A stretch of 8,899 nt of DNA from an uncultured Porticoccus sp. (GTDB lineage: Bacteria; Pseudomonadota; Gammaproteobacteria; Pseudomonadales; Porticoccaceae). Both the position numbers and the translations under genes were made by a program. Below are positions 1-5,846 of this stretch, piece after piece; the stretch's first letter is position 1; every line of letters starts with the position of its first letter. The stretch spans positions 1 to 8,899 of the forward strand of contig CATLZI010000076.1 of the NCBI GenBank assembly GCA_950063125.1. Direction: 5' to 3'. The notes under the pieces were generated by a model. It ran no database searches, was not told the origin of the DNA, and saw only the letters and a program-made list of their open reading frames with translations.

Positions 1-1
1 G

Positions 2-100
2 CGTGTTACCACCTGCATTATGAGCCTTGTGAATCGGCTTATATGGCACTCATCCACACTCGGCGATGAATACCACCCTAAGGAACGAGTACTGAGATGA
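2..100 (+). CDS. possible 3' end of an upstream gene, cut by window edge
   Basis: A frame open from the left window edge ends in TGA at 98-100, giving about 32 residues that finish in GDEYHPKERVLR. Its stop overlaps the ATG of the next gene in an ATGA arrangement (97-100), the usual form of translational coupling between adjacent genes of an operon. I do not recognise the protein, and the stretch is too short to assign. Because the gene it overlaps is itself decayed, this may also be a remnant. The support is the ATGA overlap and the open frame only, so it could be chance. Confidence 0.3.
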   Translation, partial: RVTTCIMSLVNRLIWHSSTLGDEYHPKERVLR

Positions 101-320
101 ATGTAGATACCCACAGTTACCTGGCAGGGAGCGACTTCATTGACATCCAGGCCTTTGCCCGAAATCGCGCCGACCAGCTCTACTATGCCGTACGCGATGA
201 CATTCGCTATGATCCCTACAAGATCCCGCTTGACCCTACACTCTTCGCGCCAGAGCAACCCTAGTCGGCGGGTAGTGGCTATTGCGTGCCCAAGGCCTGC
301 CCCCTAGCCCGAATATTTCA
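97..320 (+). pseudogene. transglutaminase-like cysteine protease family pseudogene (5' part, in-frame stop)
   Basis: ATG at 97 opens a frame starting MNVDTHSYLAG and containing LYYAVRDDIRYDPYKIPLDP, the typical N-terminal region of bacterial transglutaminase-like proteins. A TAG at 262-264 interrupts it. The same frame then continues through GSGYCVPKAC, the family's active-site motif, with the presumed catalytic Cys encoded at 283-285. Similarity fades after about 315, and the frame ends in TAA at 370-372, so the His and Asp parts of the triad and most of the protein are gone. The segment between FARNRA and QLYY also looks shorter than in relatives, which suggests an internal deletion. A purine-rich AAGGA at 80-84 lies 12 bases before the ATG. 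The family call is from remembered motifs. The broken state is seen directly, unless the TAG is an assembly error, but the lost 3' end argues against that being the whole story. Confidence 0.65.
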
Positions 321-470
321 CCAAATCAAGCAAGGACATCAGGATCTCAAGTTGTTGGCTAACATTGCCTAATTTTTTTAGATTGAGCGTATATCATACC
401 GATTTATAAATTTTGGGCGTACTTCCCCTTACCCCATTCATTATTCCGTGCCGGGCCAGCACCCTTTCTT

Positions 471-872
471 CTATCCACTATTTAAATTGGCCAGCGCTTT
501 CTCAAATTGATCCCTATGCGGATAACGACTCTGCAACATAAAGTTAATTCGTCGAGTGTTCTGCACTACAACGGCTGCAACTTTGAATAACTTAGTTCGG
601 ACGGTGTTAACCTGAGCACTACCCAATTCCGTTCCATGCAGTGCCAAACGACGCAGCCTGTAAACCAATGTATAGGCCATAACAGAGAGTAAGAGCCTGA
701 ATTGGTTAGGCCACCAGTGGTGACAGGACGTTCGATCAGAAAATAAAAACTGCTGTTCTTTGATCCGATTTCCCATGTCGCCCCGGGCGCAATACCATTT
801 TCTATAAATGGCTTTTGGTGTGTCAGACAGGCTGGTGACGACATAGCGAGGGTTTTCGCCAGGAGCCGTGGT
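471..872 (-). pseudogene. IS1380-type transposase, C-terminal remnant
   Basis: The minus-strand frame is open from 872 to a TAG at 471-473, about 133 residues, against roughly 450 for an intact family member. It begins at NPRYVVTSLS and runs through YCARGDMGNRIKEQQ, DRTSCHHWWPNQFRLLLS and LRRLALHGTELGSAQ. These match the C-terminal third of IS1380-family DDE transposases. Family members read Y-x2-R-x3-E around YCARGDMEN, where the Glu belongs to the catalytic triad. Here that codon (771-773) is GGA, Gly, so the remnant would be inactive even if completed. A TAA at 873-875 closes the frame upstream, and I find no clear N-terminal part beyond it. Terminal inverted repeats were not identified. 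The GTG or ATG starts inside this frame are not meaningful. Confidence 0.8.
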
Positions 873-917
873 TTAAGGTTGTTTTGGAACCCATCAAACT
901 ACGTGCCCAGTTGTGTT

Positions 918-1290
918 TCAACAACTGCCGTGAACTAACCATGCTAAACTCTGTAGTTCAATTAGCCGCGCGGTAAGGTGCCCGTTTTCTTGCAGCTCAA
1001 ACGCTGATCATGGTAGACGCAGGACACTGGGTTATCCCACATGAAGCCCATACCTCCCCAATACTGCATACAGGCGTCTGTGACTTCACGCACCAAACGC
1101 CCCCCTTTCAACTTCGCCATGGAGGCTTTCAAGGTCACTTCCATGCCATTGATGTAGTCCTCTACCGCCCCATAGGTCAGCGCACGCAGAGCTTCTACTT
1201 CGGTTTGCAATCCCGCCAGATGGAAGTGAATTGCCTGCTGATCCAACAGCGGCTTATCAAGTACATGGGCTCGCGGGTATATTCAAAGGA
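918..1290 (-). pseudogene. degraded duplicate of the 3' end of an acyl-CoA dehydrogenase gene
   Basis: This stretch is a diverged copy of the 3' end, plus downstream flank, of the ACAD gene at 3245-4399. Shared peptides include QTEVEALRALTY, NGMEVTLKASMAKLK, GRLVREVTDAC and QYWGGMGFMWDNPVS. Without indels the offset is 2286 bases on the left. The copy lacks 42 bases at 995/996, which removes 14 codons (IGGGADEVML and neighbours) including the catalytic Glu equivalent to E367. A further one-base loss near 1265-1270 breaks the frame towards the gene's 5' side. Similarity in the flank continues left to about 918 (TGAACTAACC is shared) and fades near 1290, where a thioesterase remnant begins. It cannot encode a working enzyme: it lacks the N-terminal and middle domains and the active-site base. 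Confidence 0.9.
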
Positions 1291-1414
1291 GATTATCGTC
1301 ACCGCTTACACTGTAAAACGCGGGCGAGAACTCGTTTTTTCAGAAGTGAACATCAGCGAGGAGAATTCTGGGAAACTGCTTACAAACGGCACGATGATTT
1401 ACCGCATTACCTGA
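1285..1414 (+). pseudogene. PaaI-type hotdog thioesterase, C-terminal remnant
   Basis: In this frame the plus strand reads EIIVTAYTVKRGRELVFSEV, then GKLLTNGTMIYRIT and TGA at 1412-1414. This is the pattern of the last two or three beta strands of PaaI/YdiI-like acyl-CoA thioesterases (x-VxR-GR-L-FSEVxI, then GKLLAxGTxTYRI). The frame stays open leftwards to 1010, but that part is antisense to the ACAD remnant and is not thioesterase-like. The real fragment therefore starts near 1285, and the HotDog core with the catalytic acid is missing. Such thioesterases often sit beside acyl-CoA dehydrogenase genes and release CoA from acyl thioesters, which fits the neighbourhood. The assignment is by remembered motif only. 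Confidence 0.6.
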
Positions 1415-1509
1415 AACCATAATCAATCTAAAAGAAATGCCTTCAATATCACGGTTGCGTCGCATCTGTCTCGGTCTTGTTACACTTTTGATTATCTGAA
1501 CGGTGACCG
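1415..1509. other. short intergenic stretch, no gene seen
   Basis: Between the thioesterase remnant and the IS6-type remnant there is no convincing coding frame. A 13-base string beginning GGTCTTGTTAC at 1473 weakly resembles the left terminal repeat of IS6-family elements (about 8 of 14 positions against the IS26 end) and could mark the element's former edge. This is a weak visual match and is not claimed as a terminal repeat. Confidence 0.3.
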
Positions 1510-1616
1510 ATGATCAACTTTAAAGGATACGCCTACCCACACAGGATGTCATTTTGCAATCAGTTCGACGGTATTTGGCCTACTCGCTGAGCTACGGTGA
1601 TATCGAGGGAATGCTT
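1510..1616 (+). pseudogene. IS6-type (IS26/IS6100-like) transposase, frameshifted N-terminal remnant
   Basis: ATG at 1510 gives MINFKGYAYP, like the N-terminus of IS6-family transposases (M-x-FKGxxFP). Near 1543-1547 the similarity jumps to another frame and continues as DVILQSVRRYLAYSLSYGDIEGML up to about 1616, which matches the family's first helix-turn-helix region (DIILQxVRWYLxYxLSYRDIEEML). The original frame stops shortly after, at 1588-1590. The DDE catalytic domain is absent, so only about 35 of some 230 residues are represented. One frameshift and loss of the 3' end make it a dead relic. No matching right end was found. Confidence 0.75.
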
Positions 1617-1779
1617 CGGCATCATTTGATGTATTTATCAGTGTACTTAAAAACTATATGACACATATCAATTAAATGTTCATTGAATTGTGCAAGAGTT
1701 TTATTGGTTGGGTGTACATACAAATAATTTCAGGCACTTGGTTTTAGCCTTCTACTCAGTAGTCTAGCGGAGAAAACAT
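1617..1779 (+). promoter_or_regulatory. AT-rich upstream region of the diiron gene with candidate operator and RBS
   Basis: This AT-rich region leads into the intact plus-strand gene. It contains a 22-bp near-palindrome at 1669-1690 (listed separately) and a short perfect inverted repeat CTACT-C-AGTAG at 1752-1762. It ends in GCGGAGAAAACAT, which places GGAG seven bases before the ATG at 1780. I did not find a -35/-10 pair with good spacing; TTGAAT at 1683 and several AT-rich boxes are candidates only. The promoter itself is inferred because the gene is isolated and no active gene precedes it on this strand. Confidence 0.4.
1669..1690. promoter_or_regulatory. 22-bp near-palindrome, candidate operator
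   Basis: The left half CAATTAAATGT and the right half TCATTGAATTG pair at 9 of 11 positions (CAATT.AATG against CATT.AATTG). The site lies about 90 bases upstream of the diiron gene's ATG. Size and symmetry suit a dimeric repressor such as a TetR-type protein, which often controls acyl-CoA or hydrocarbon catabolism genes. No regulator gene is in the window, so the partner is unknown. An AT-rich region can produce such symmetry by chance. Confidence 0.35.
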
Positions 1780-2997
1780 ATGAATATTAAACCGTTGCCG
1801 GTGAACAGCAAATTCCATGACAATTTCGAAAAATTTGAGCGTGTGTTAAATAGCGCGATTCGTAACTACGACAAAGCTAAGGGTTTGATTGGTATCGGTG
1901 GAAGAAAGGGGCGTTATGACGATTATAATTTCGAATTTGTAGGCGGGGCTAATGATAAGCTTCGAATTAAACATTATGACAAGAGTTTGCGTATGCTTTG
2001 GAAAGCTGAGCAGCATGCCCCTCATACTGGAACTGATTTTAAAGATTTAACAAAAGATGAAAAAGCGTTTCTAACTCAAGCAAAAGATTCGTTAAGTGTT
2101 GCTGAAAAGAAAGAGCTGGACCGCTACTCAACAGAAGAATACAAGGCACTAATAAACGCTCATTACACTCAAGAGCAAAAGCAGGCGATCGTTAATGTCT
2201 TGTCACTGATTGCTCATGGCGAAGCGTATGCCTGGATGGTGTCAGCGGAAGTGTTGGTTGATGCGGAGAGCACGGGCGGTAAGGCTGCTGTTACTATGCA
2301 AGTTCTTGAGGAGGCGAAACACTTTGTGGTTTTGCGTGAGTTGCTATTGGCTTGGGATTGTGAAGTGCCAAGATTCCTTGTTTGGGAATACTTAGTAATG
2401 GAGCGTACGCTAAAGTCCAAGGGGCTCGAAAAGTTCTTTGGCATGAACGTCCTTGTTGAAAATATAGCAATGGGTCTTTTTGGTATGTTTGGAGAGATGC
2501 CAGGGCTAGAAATTCTAAAAATGTTCCACTTGGACGAATCCAGGCATTGCGCACTGCCAGTTAATTATTTTGATGAGTTGCCGATGTCCTGGTGGCAAAA
2601 ATACAGCCCTTATGCTCAGTTGCGCCGATTATCTATGGTGCTTCCTGCTATTCCTTTGTTGGTTTCGATTGAAAAAGACATGGCAGTATTAGGTGTAGAT
2701 TCTCTAGAGTTTGGAGGATCGTTGGTTCGAAAAGTTTTTCATATGACGGATCGAGTTGGATTTCATATGGTAATTCCTCCCGTCGTATTAACAGAAATGT
2801 TAAATGATGCCTTCAACATGTACGCTAAACTTACGCGGAAAGGCCATGATTACATTGATTTTATGAGTTCGGAATCGGTTACTGGTGAAGAGATGGCAAG
2901 GATCGAAAAGGAGGTGTTCGATCTTTATAGGGCGGGTAAAAAAGTCACCTCTGAGACTGGTGGAAAAATTCTAAATTGGGGCCGTAAGGTGGCATAA
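1780..2997 (+). CDS. ferritin-like diiron protein, candidate oxygenase or desaturase
   Basis: This gene encodes 405 residues. The ATG at 1780 has GGAG seven bases upstream. The protein shows the two-half carboxylate/histidine signature of the ferritin-like (R2/monooxygenase) fold. The first half has E148 (HGEAYAW) and 30 residues later E178-A-K-H181 (LEEAKHF). The second has E227 (LVENIA) and 26 residues later E253-S-R-H256 (HLDESRHC). Six ligands, four Glu and two His, are therefore all in place for a diiron centre, probably in a four-helix bundle spanning roughly residues 130-260. The polar, Lys-rich N-terminal 130 residues and the C-terminal 145 residues are not recognised. There is no signal peptide. 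Relatives with this metal site hydroxylate, desaturate or N-oxygenate substrates, but the substrate here cannot be read from sequence. The gene is monocistronic, convergent with the ACAD operon, and AT-rich (37% GC in bases 1801-1860, against 55% in 7081-7140 of the GMC gene), which hints at a separate origin. Confidence 0.8.
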   Translation: MNIKPLPVNSKFHDNFEKFERVLNSAIRNYDKAKGLIGIGGRKGRYDDYNFEFVGGANDKLRIKHYDKSLRMLWKAEQHAPHTGTDFKDLTKDEKAFLTQAKDSLSVAEKKELDRYSTEEYKALINAHYTQEQKQAIVNVLSLIAHGEAYAWMVSAEVLVDAESTGGKAAVTMQVLEEAKHFVVLRELLLAWDCEVPRFLVWEYLVMERTLKSKGLEKFFGMNVLVENIAMGLFGMFGEMPGLEILKMFHLDESRHCALPVNYFDELPMSWWQKYSPYAQLRRLSMVLPAIPLLVSIEKDMAVLGVDSLEFGGSLVRKVFHMTDRVGFHMVIPPVVLTEMLNDAFNMYAKLTRKGHDYIDFMSSESVTGEEMARIEKEVFDLYRAGKKVTSETGGKILNWGRKVA

Positions 2998-3038
2998 TCT
3001 AAACTGCTTTATATAAGTCTAATGATCGTTTTTTGTGC

Positions 3039-3058
3039 CACTCTTTAGAGTGCATTTT
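3039..3058 (+). terminator. small hairpin upstream of the main terminator
   Basis: CACTCT and AGAGTG form a six-base stem with a two-base gap (or five bases with loop TTTA), followed by CATTTT. It lies about 40 bases past the stop of the diiron gene and just before a much stronger hairpin, and may be a first, weak terminator or an RNA-stabilising 3' stem. The T-run is short. Confidence 0.35.
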
Positions 3059-3063
3059 CTGAA

Positions 3064-3092
3064 GCCTCCTTTAGATAAAGGAGGCATTTTTT
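3064..3092 (+). terminator. strong rho-independent terminator of the diiron gene
   Basis: A perfect nine-base stem GCCTCCTTT / AAAGGAGGC (3064-3072 with 3077-3085) has a four-base loop AGAT and is followed by A and six Ts (3087-3092). It lies 67 bases after the stop of the diiron gene. On the minus strand the hairpin is not followed by a T-run, so it should work only for plus-strand transcripts and not for the convergent ACAD operon. Confidence 0.9.
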
Positions 3093-3244
3093 GTAACAGA
3101 AAAACCATAAATGCTAGTTTGGTTGAGCGGAATGCAGCGGCATTTGATTTTCTCACCATGTATATGTTGGCAATTACTACAAGTAAGTTAATGAATCTTT
3201 CTATCAACAATTCCCATGAACTAACCCTGCTAATAACCCTGTTG
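3093..3244. other. convergent intergenic region, no gene seen
   Basis: Between the terminator and the 3' end of the ACAD gene the sequence holds only short frames without recognisable protein. The part from about 3204 onward is the flank shared with the ACAD remnant at 918-960 (for example TGAACTAACC at 3217-3226 and 931-940), so it belonged to the duplicated unit. No clear terminator for the minus-strand operon was found here. Confidence 0.6.
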
Positions 3245-4399
3245 CTAAATTAAGCGCGGTAAGATGCCCATTTTCTTGCAGATAATGCCAAGCATTACTT
3301 CGTCGGCACCACCACCAATAGAGCTCAAACGCTGATCACGGTAGGCGCGGGAAACTGGGTTATCCCACATGAAGCCCATACCTCCCCAGTACTGCAGGCA
3401 GGCGTCTGTGACTTCACGCACCAAACGCCCCGCTTTCAACTTCGCCATGGAGGCTTTCAAGGTCACTTCCATGCCATTGATGTAGCCATCTACCGCGTCA
3501 TAGGTCAACGCACGCAGAGCTTCTACTTCGGTTTGCAACTCCGCCAGACGGAAGTGAATTACCTGCTGATCCAACAGCGGCTTACCAAACGCCTGGCGCT
3601 CGCGGGTGTATTCAATGGTGGTGTTAATGCAGTGTTCCATGGACTTCAGTAATCCCGCAGCGCAATACAAACGCTCTTCCTGGAACTGAATCATCTGATA
3701 GGTAAAACCCATGCCCTCTTCACCAATCAGGTTCTTCTGTGGGACGCGCACCTCGTCGAAGAAAATCTGTGCAGTATCGGAAGAACGCATGCCCAATTTG
3801 TCGAGCTTTTCCGAGAATGAAATACCCGGGGTGTTGGTAGGCACGACGATCAAAGATTTGCTCTTATGAGGCTTGTCACCACCGGTATTGGCCAGCAGGC
3901 ACAGATAGTCCGCTTGGGTGGCGTTGGTGATCCACATTTTGGTGCCGTTGATGATGTAGTCGTCTCCGTCTTTTACAGCGGTGGTTTTAATATTGGCCAC
4001 ATCAGAACCGGCGTGAGGCTCACTCACAGCAATTGAGCATACTGCATCACCTGCAATGGCTTTTGAAAGAAACTCTTCCTTGATGTAGTTGCTGCCAAAC
4101 TTGGCCATGGCCGGTGTAGACATATCGGTTTGCACACCGATGGCCATGGAAACACCGCCACTGGCAATGCGACCTAGCTCTTCAGAGAACACAATTTGAT
4201 AACTGTAGTCCAATCCCATGCCGCCGTATTCGGCTGGCTTGGCGATCCCCAGAAGACCAAGGTCGCCCATTTTTTTGAACAGCTTATGAGCTGGGAAGAT
4301 ACCGTCTTTTTCCCATTGATCACAGTAGGGGTTGATTTCTTTATCAATAAACTGGGCAATGGTATTACGTATTGCTTCGTGTTCTTCAGTAAATCTCAT
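3245..4399 (-). CDS. acyl-CoA dehydrogenase, citronellyl-CoA/short-chain type (AtuD-like)
   Basis: This FAD enzyme introduces a trans double bond between C2 and C3 of an acyl-CoA and passes electrons to ETF. It has 384 residues, the usual family length. Visible landmarks are the N-terminal helical domain (1-110), AVSEPHAGSD (124-133) and KMWITN (154-159) at the flavin site, GMRSSDT (203-209), the R268-x2-F-G FAD contact in a TRERQAFG segment, QYWGGMGF (336-343), and IGGGADEVML with the catalytic base E367. The SIGGGADEVMLGIICK ending recalls AtuD, the citronellyl-CoA dehydrogenase of acyclic terpene degradation, so a methyl-branched substrate is possible but unproven. ATG at 4399 follows a purine-rich GAGAGAG. 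The gene is last in the minus-strand series, 184 bases after the other complete ACAD. A broken copy of its 3' end lies at 918-1290. Confidence 0.9.
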   Translation of the reverse strand: MRFTEEHEAIRNTIAQFIDKEINPYCDQWEKDGIFPAHKLFKKMGDLGLLGIAKPAEYGGMGLDYSYQIVFSEELGRIASGGVSMAIGVQTDMSTPAMAKFGSNYIKEEFLSKAIAGDAVCSIAVSEPHAGSDVANIKTTAVKDGDDYIINGTKMWITNATQADYLCLLANTGGDKPHKSKSLIVVPTNTPGISFSEKLDKLGMRSSDTAQIFFDEVRVPQKNLIGEEGMGFTYQMIQFQEERLYCAAGLLKSMEHCINTTIEYTRERQAFGKPLLDQQVIHFRLAELQTEVEALRALTYDAVDGYINGMEVTLKASMAKLKAGRLVREVTDACLQYWGGMGFMWDNPVSRAYRDQRLSSIGGGADEVMLGIICKKMGILPRLI

Positions 4400-4530
4400 A
4401 ATTATTCTCTCTCGCTTAATTGTCTGTGGCTACCTGCTCTACTTACGGGAAAAAAAAATTACTTAAATGTAGGCAGTTTCATTGTCATTGTTGTTATCCT
4501 TTATATTTTTGTGTGCGCTTTAGTTATCTG

Positions 4531-4557
4531 CGTTATTCCGGTGTTCGCGGGAATGAG
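4531..4557. repeat. REP-like palindromic dispersed repeat
   Basis: The sequence CGTTATTCCGGTGTTCGCGG and the following GAATGAG form an imperfect palindrome (ATTCC ... GGAAT) of the type that recurs in the intergenic regions of many gammaproteobacteria, where the form is CGTCATTCC-CGCGAA-GGAATGACG. Only one copy is in this window, so repetition is inferred from that general resemblance. It lies 3' of the upstream ACAD gene and may form an RNA hairpin that protects or ends its transcript. Confidence 0.5.
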
Positions 4558-4559
4558 GG

Positions 4560-4578
4560 GCCATTTATAATGGCTTTT
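4560..4578. other. small hairpin 3' of the second ACAD gene
   Basis: GCCATT and AATGGC pair around TAT (4560-4574), followed on the plus strand by four Ts. It lies ten bases beyond the stop of the minus-strand ACAD at 4584. On the minus strand, where the transcript would be, it is not followed by a T-run, so a terminator role is doubtful. Confidence 0.3.
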
Positions 4579-4583
4579 CGTGA

Positions 4584-5756
4584 TTAAAACCCATACTGAC
4601 GTGACGCTAGATCACGCATAATTTCTTCCGATCCCCCGCCAATGGCATTGACGCGCACTTCACGGTAAATACGCTCCACGCGATTGCCACGGATATAGGA
4701 AATACCCCCCATAATCTGCATGGCCTCACGAGCACAAAATTCCATGGTCTGACTGGCCTGCACCTTACACATTGCGATATCGCCAGCATTGGGCTTACCA
4801 TCCATCAACTGTTTGGAGCATACTTGGATATAGGCTTGAGTGGCGTTTATGCGTTGTTTCATATCAGCAATTTTGTGACGGATCACCTGATGCTGGGACA
4901 AGGTCTTGCCAAAGGTCTTACGCTCCTGGGCCCACTTTACCGCATCTTCGAGACAGACGCGGGCGAAGGCTTCCATGGACACAATCAACTGCATACGTTC
5001 CAGATTGAAGTTGCCCATAATGGCTTTAAAACCTTCGTTTTCCTTGCCCACCAAGTTGCCTACAGGCACTCGCACATTGTCGAAGTATAAGGTCGCGGTA
5101 TCGGATGCCCACCAGCCCTGTTTTTTATCCAGCTGCGTGCGGCTAACGCCCTCGGCATCGAGAGGAATCAACAACAGAGAGATACCGCCCAACCCTGCTC
5201 CACCGGTACGGACGGCGGTGGAGGCCCAACTGGAGTACATGCCGCCAGTGATAAAGGTTTTGGAGCCGTTAACAATATAGAAATCTCCATCGCACACAGC
5301 AGTGGTGATTAATTGCGCCACATCAGAACCTGCACCGGGCTCGGTCACGGCCAAAGAAATACGCTTTTCACCACTGATTACAGCGGGGCCAACCTCTTGC
5401 TTAACTTCCTCGGAGGCCAGTTTGAAAATGGTAGGCAGTGAAATACCATGCACGGTGAGAGCGGCACCGACACCACCGGCACCAAGACGCGCCAACTCTT
5501 CATAGATGATATTGCCGTGCCATACATCCAACCCTTCAGTCAGGCCGCCGTAGGCCTCGGGATAACCCACGGCAAACATGCCCACTTCAGCAGCCTTGGG
5601 GAAGATCTCATCGGGAACCTTATGATCCTCCTCCCATTGATTGGCATAGGGCATCAGCTCGGAATCAATAAACTTACGCAGCTGATCGCGCCAGGCCTCG
5701 TGATCTTCGGTCAAATAGGGGTTGGGTAATCGTGCTCCATCGAAATCCAGGGACAT
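4584..5756 (-). CDS. acyl-CoA dehydrogenase, second complete paralogue
   Basis: This 390-residue FAD-dependent acyl-CoA dehydrogenase is complete from N-terminal helical domain to C-terminal helical bundle. AVTEPGAGSD (136-145) and KTFIT (166-170) mark the flavin-binding beta domain. WWASDT (215-220), the RKTFG segment (279-283) and MQIMGGISY (346-354) follow. IGGGSEEIM (372-380) carries the catalytic base E378. It shares only the family motifs with the ACAD at 3245-4399, so the two are distant paralogues with probably different acyl-chain preferences. ATG at 5756 has GAGG five bases upstream. It lies 90 bases downstream of the short-chain dehydrogenase stop, in the same direction. The substrate cannot be read from the sequence. 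Confidence 0.9.
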   Translation of the reverse strand: MSLDFDGARLPNPYLTEDHEAWRDQLRKFIDSELMPYANQWEEDHKVPDEIFPKAAEVGMFAVGYPEAYGGLTEGLDVWHGNIIYEELARLGAGGVGAALTVHGISLPTIFKLASEEVKQEVGPAVISGEKRISLAVTEPGAGSDVAQLITTAVCDGDFYIVNGSKTFITGGMYSSWASTAVRTGGAGLGGISLLLIPLDAEGVSRTQLDKKQGWWASDTATLYFDNVRVPVGNLVGKENEGFKAIMGNFNLERMQLIVSMEAFARVCLEDAVKWAQERKTFGKTLSQHQVIRHKIADMKQRINATQAYIQVCSKQLMDGKPNAGDIAMCKVQASQTMEFCAREAMQIMGGISYIRGNRVERIYREVRVNAIGGGSEEIMRDLASRQYGF

Positions 5757-5846
5757 ACTGACCTCGTTTATTATTTTTCCACCGATAGTAAAAGGAGAGT
5801 ATTGGTTAAGGGAAATAACCGCAACACCACTACATTAACCGTATAC
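5757..5846. other. 90-bp operon spacer
   Basis: No gene is seen between the dehydrogenase stop and the ACAD start. A weak GGTTA/TAACC stem (5804-5808 with 5816-5820) has a seven-base loop and no T-run, so it is not called a terminator. The ACAD ribosome binding site lies at its left end. Confidence 0.5.

Larger units (their letters stand above)
4400..4583. other. 184-bp gap between the two complete ACAD genes
   Basis: This gap is longer than the others in the operon. It contains a palindromic dispersed-type repeat next to the upstream ACAD stop, a small GCCATT/AATGGC hairpin at 4560-4574, an A9 tract at 4448-4456 and AT-rich sequence that could hold a promoter for the last gene on the minus strand. 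I could not identify a -35/-10 pair with confidence. It is possible that the last ACAD is transcribed both from the operon and on its own. Confidence 0.4.

Noticed and set aside
1473..1616. Intact IS6-family element with terminal repeats
   Set aside because: The putative left end matches poorly, no right end is found and the catalytic domain is absent, so only a coding remnant is claimed.
3019..3253. Short frames on both strands in the convergent intergenic region
   Set aside because: They overlap the terminator and the duplicated flank, match no family I recognise and lack ribosome sites.
4450..4483. Minus-strand nine-codon frame MTMKLPTFK, with an AAAGGA upstream, as a leader peptide before the last ACAD
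   Set aside because: Too short, with no regulatory codon run and no attenuator-like hairpin beside the following T-tract; chance is likely.
4772..5729. Several plus-strand frames opposite the second complete ACAD
   Set aside because: They are antisense shadows of a well-supported gene with intact catalytic motifs, and their translations show no protein-family pattern.
5804..5820. GGTTA/TAACC stem as terminator after the short-chain dehydrogenase
   Set aside because: The stem has only five pairs, a seven-base loop and no T-run on the transcribed strand.
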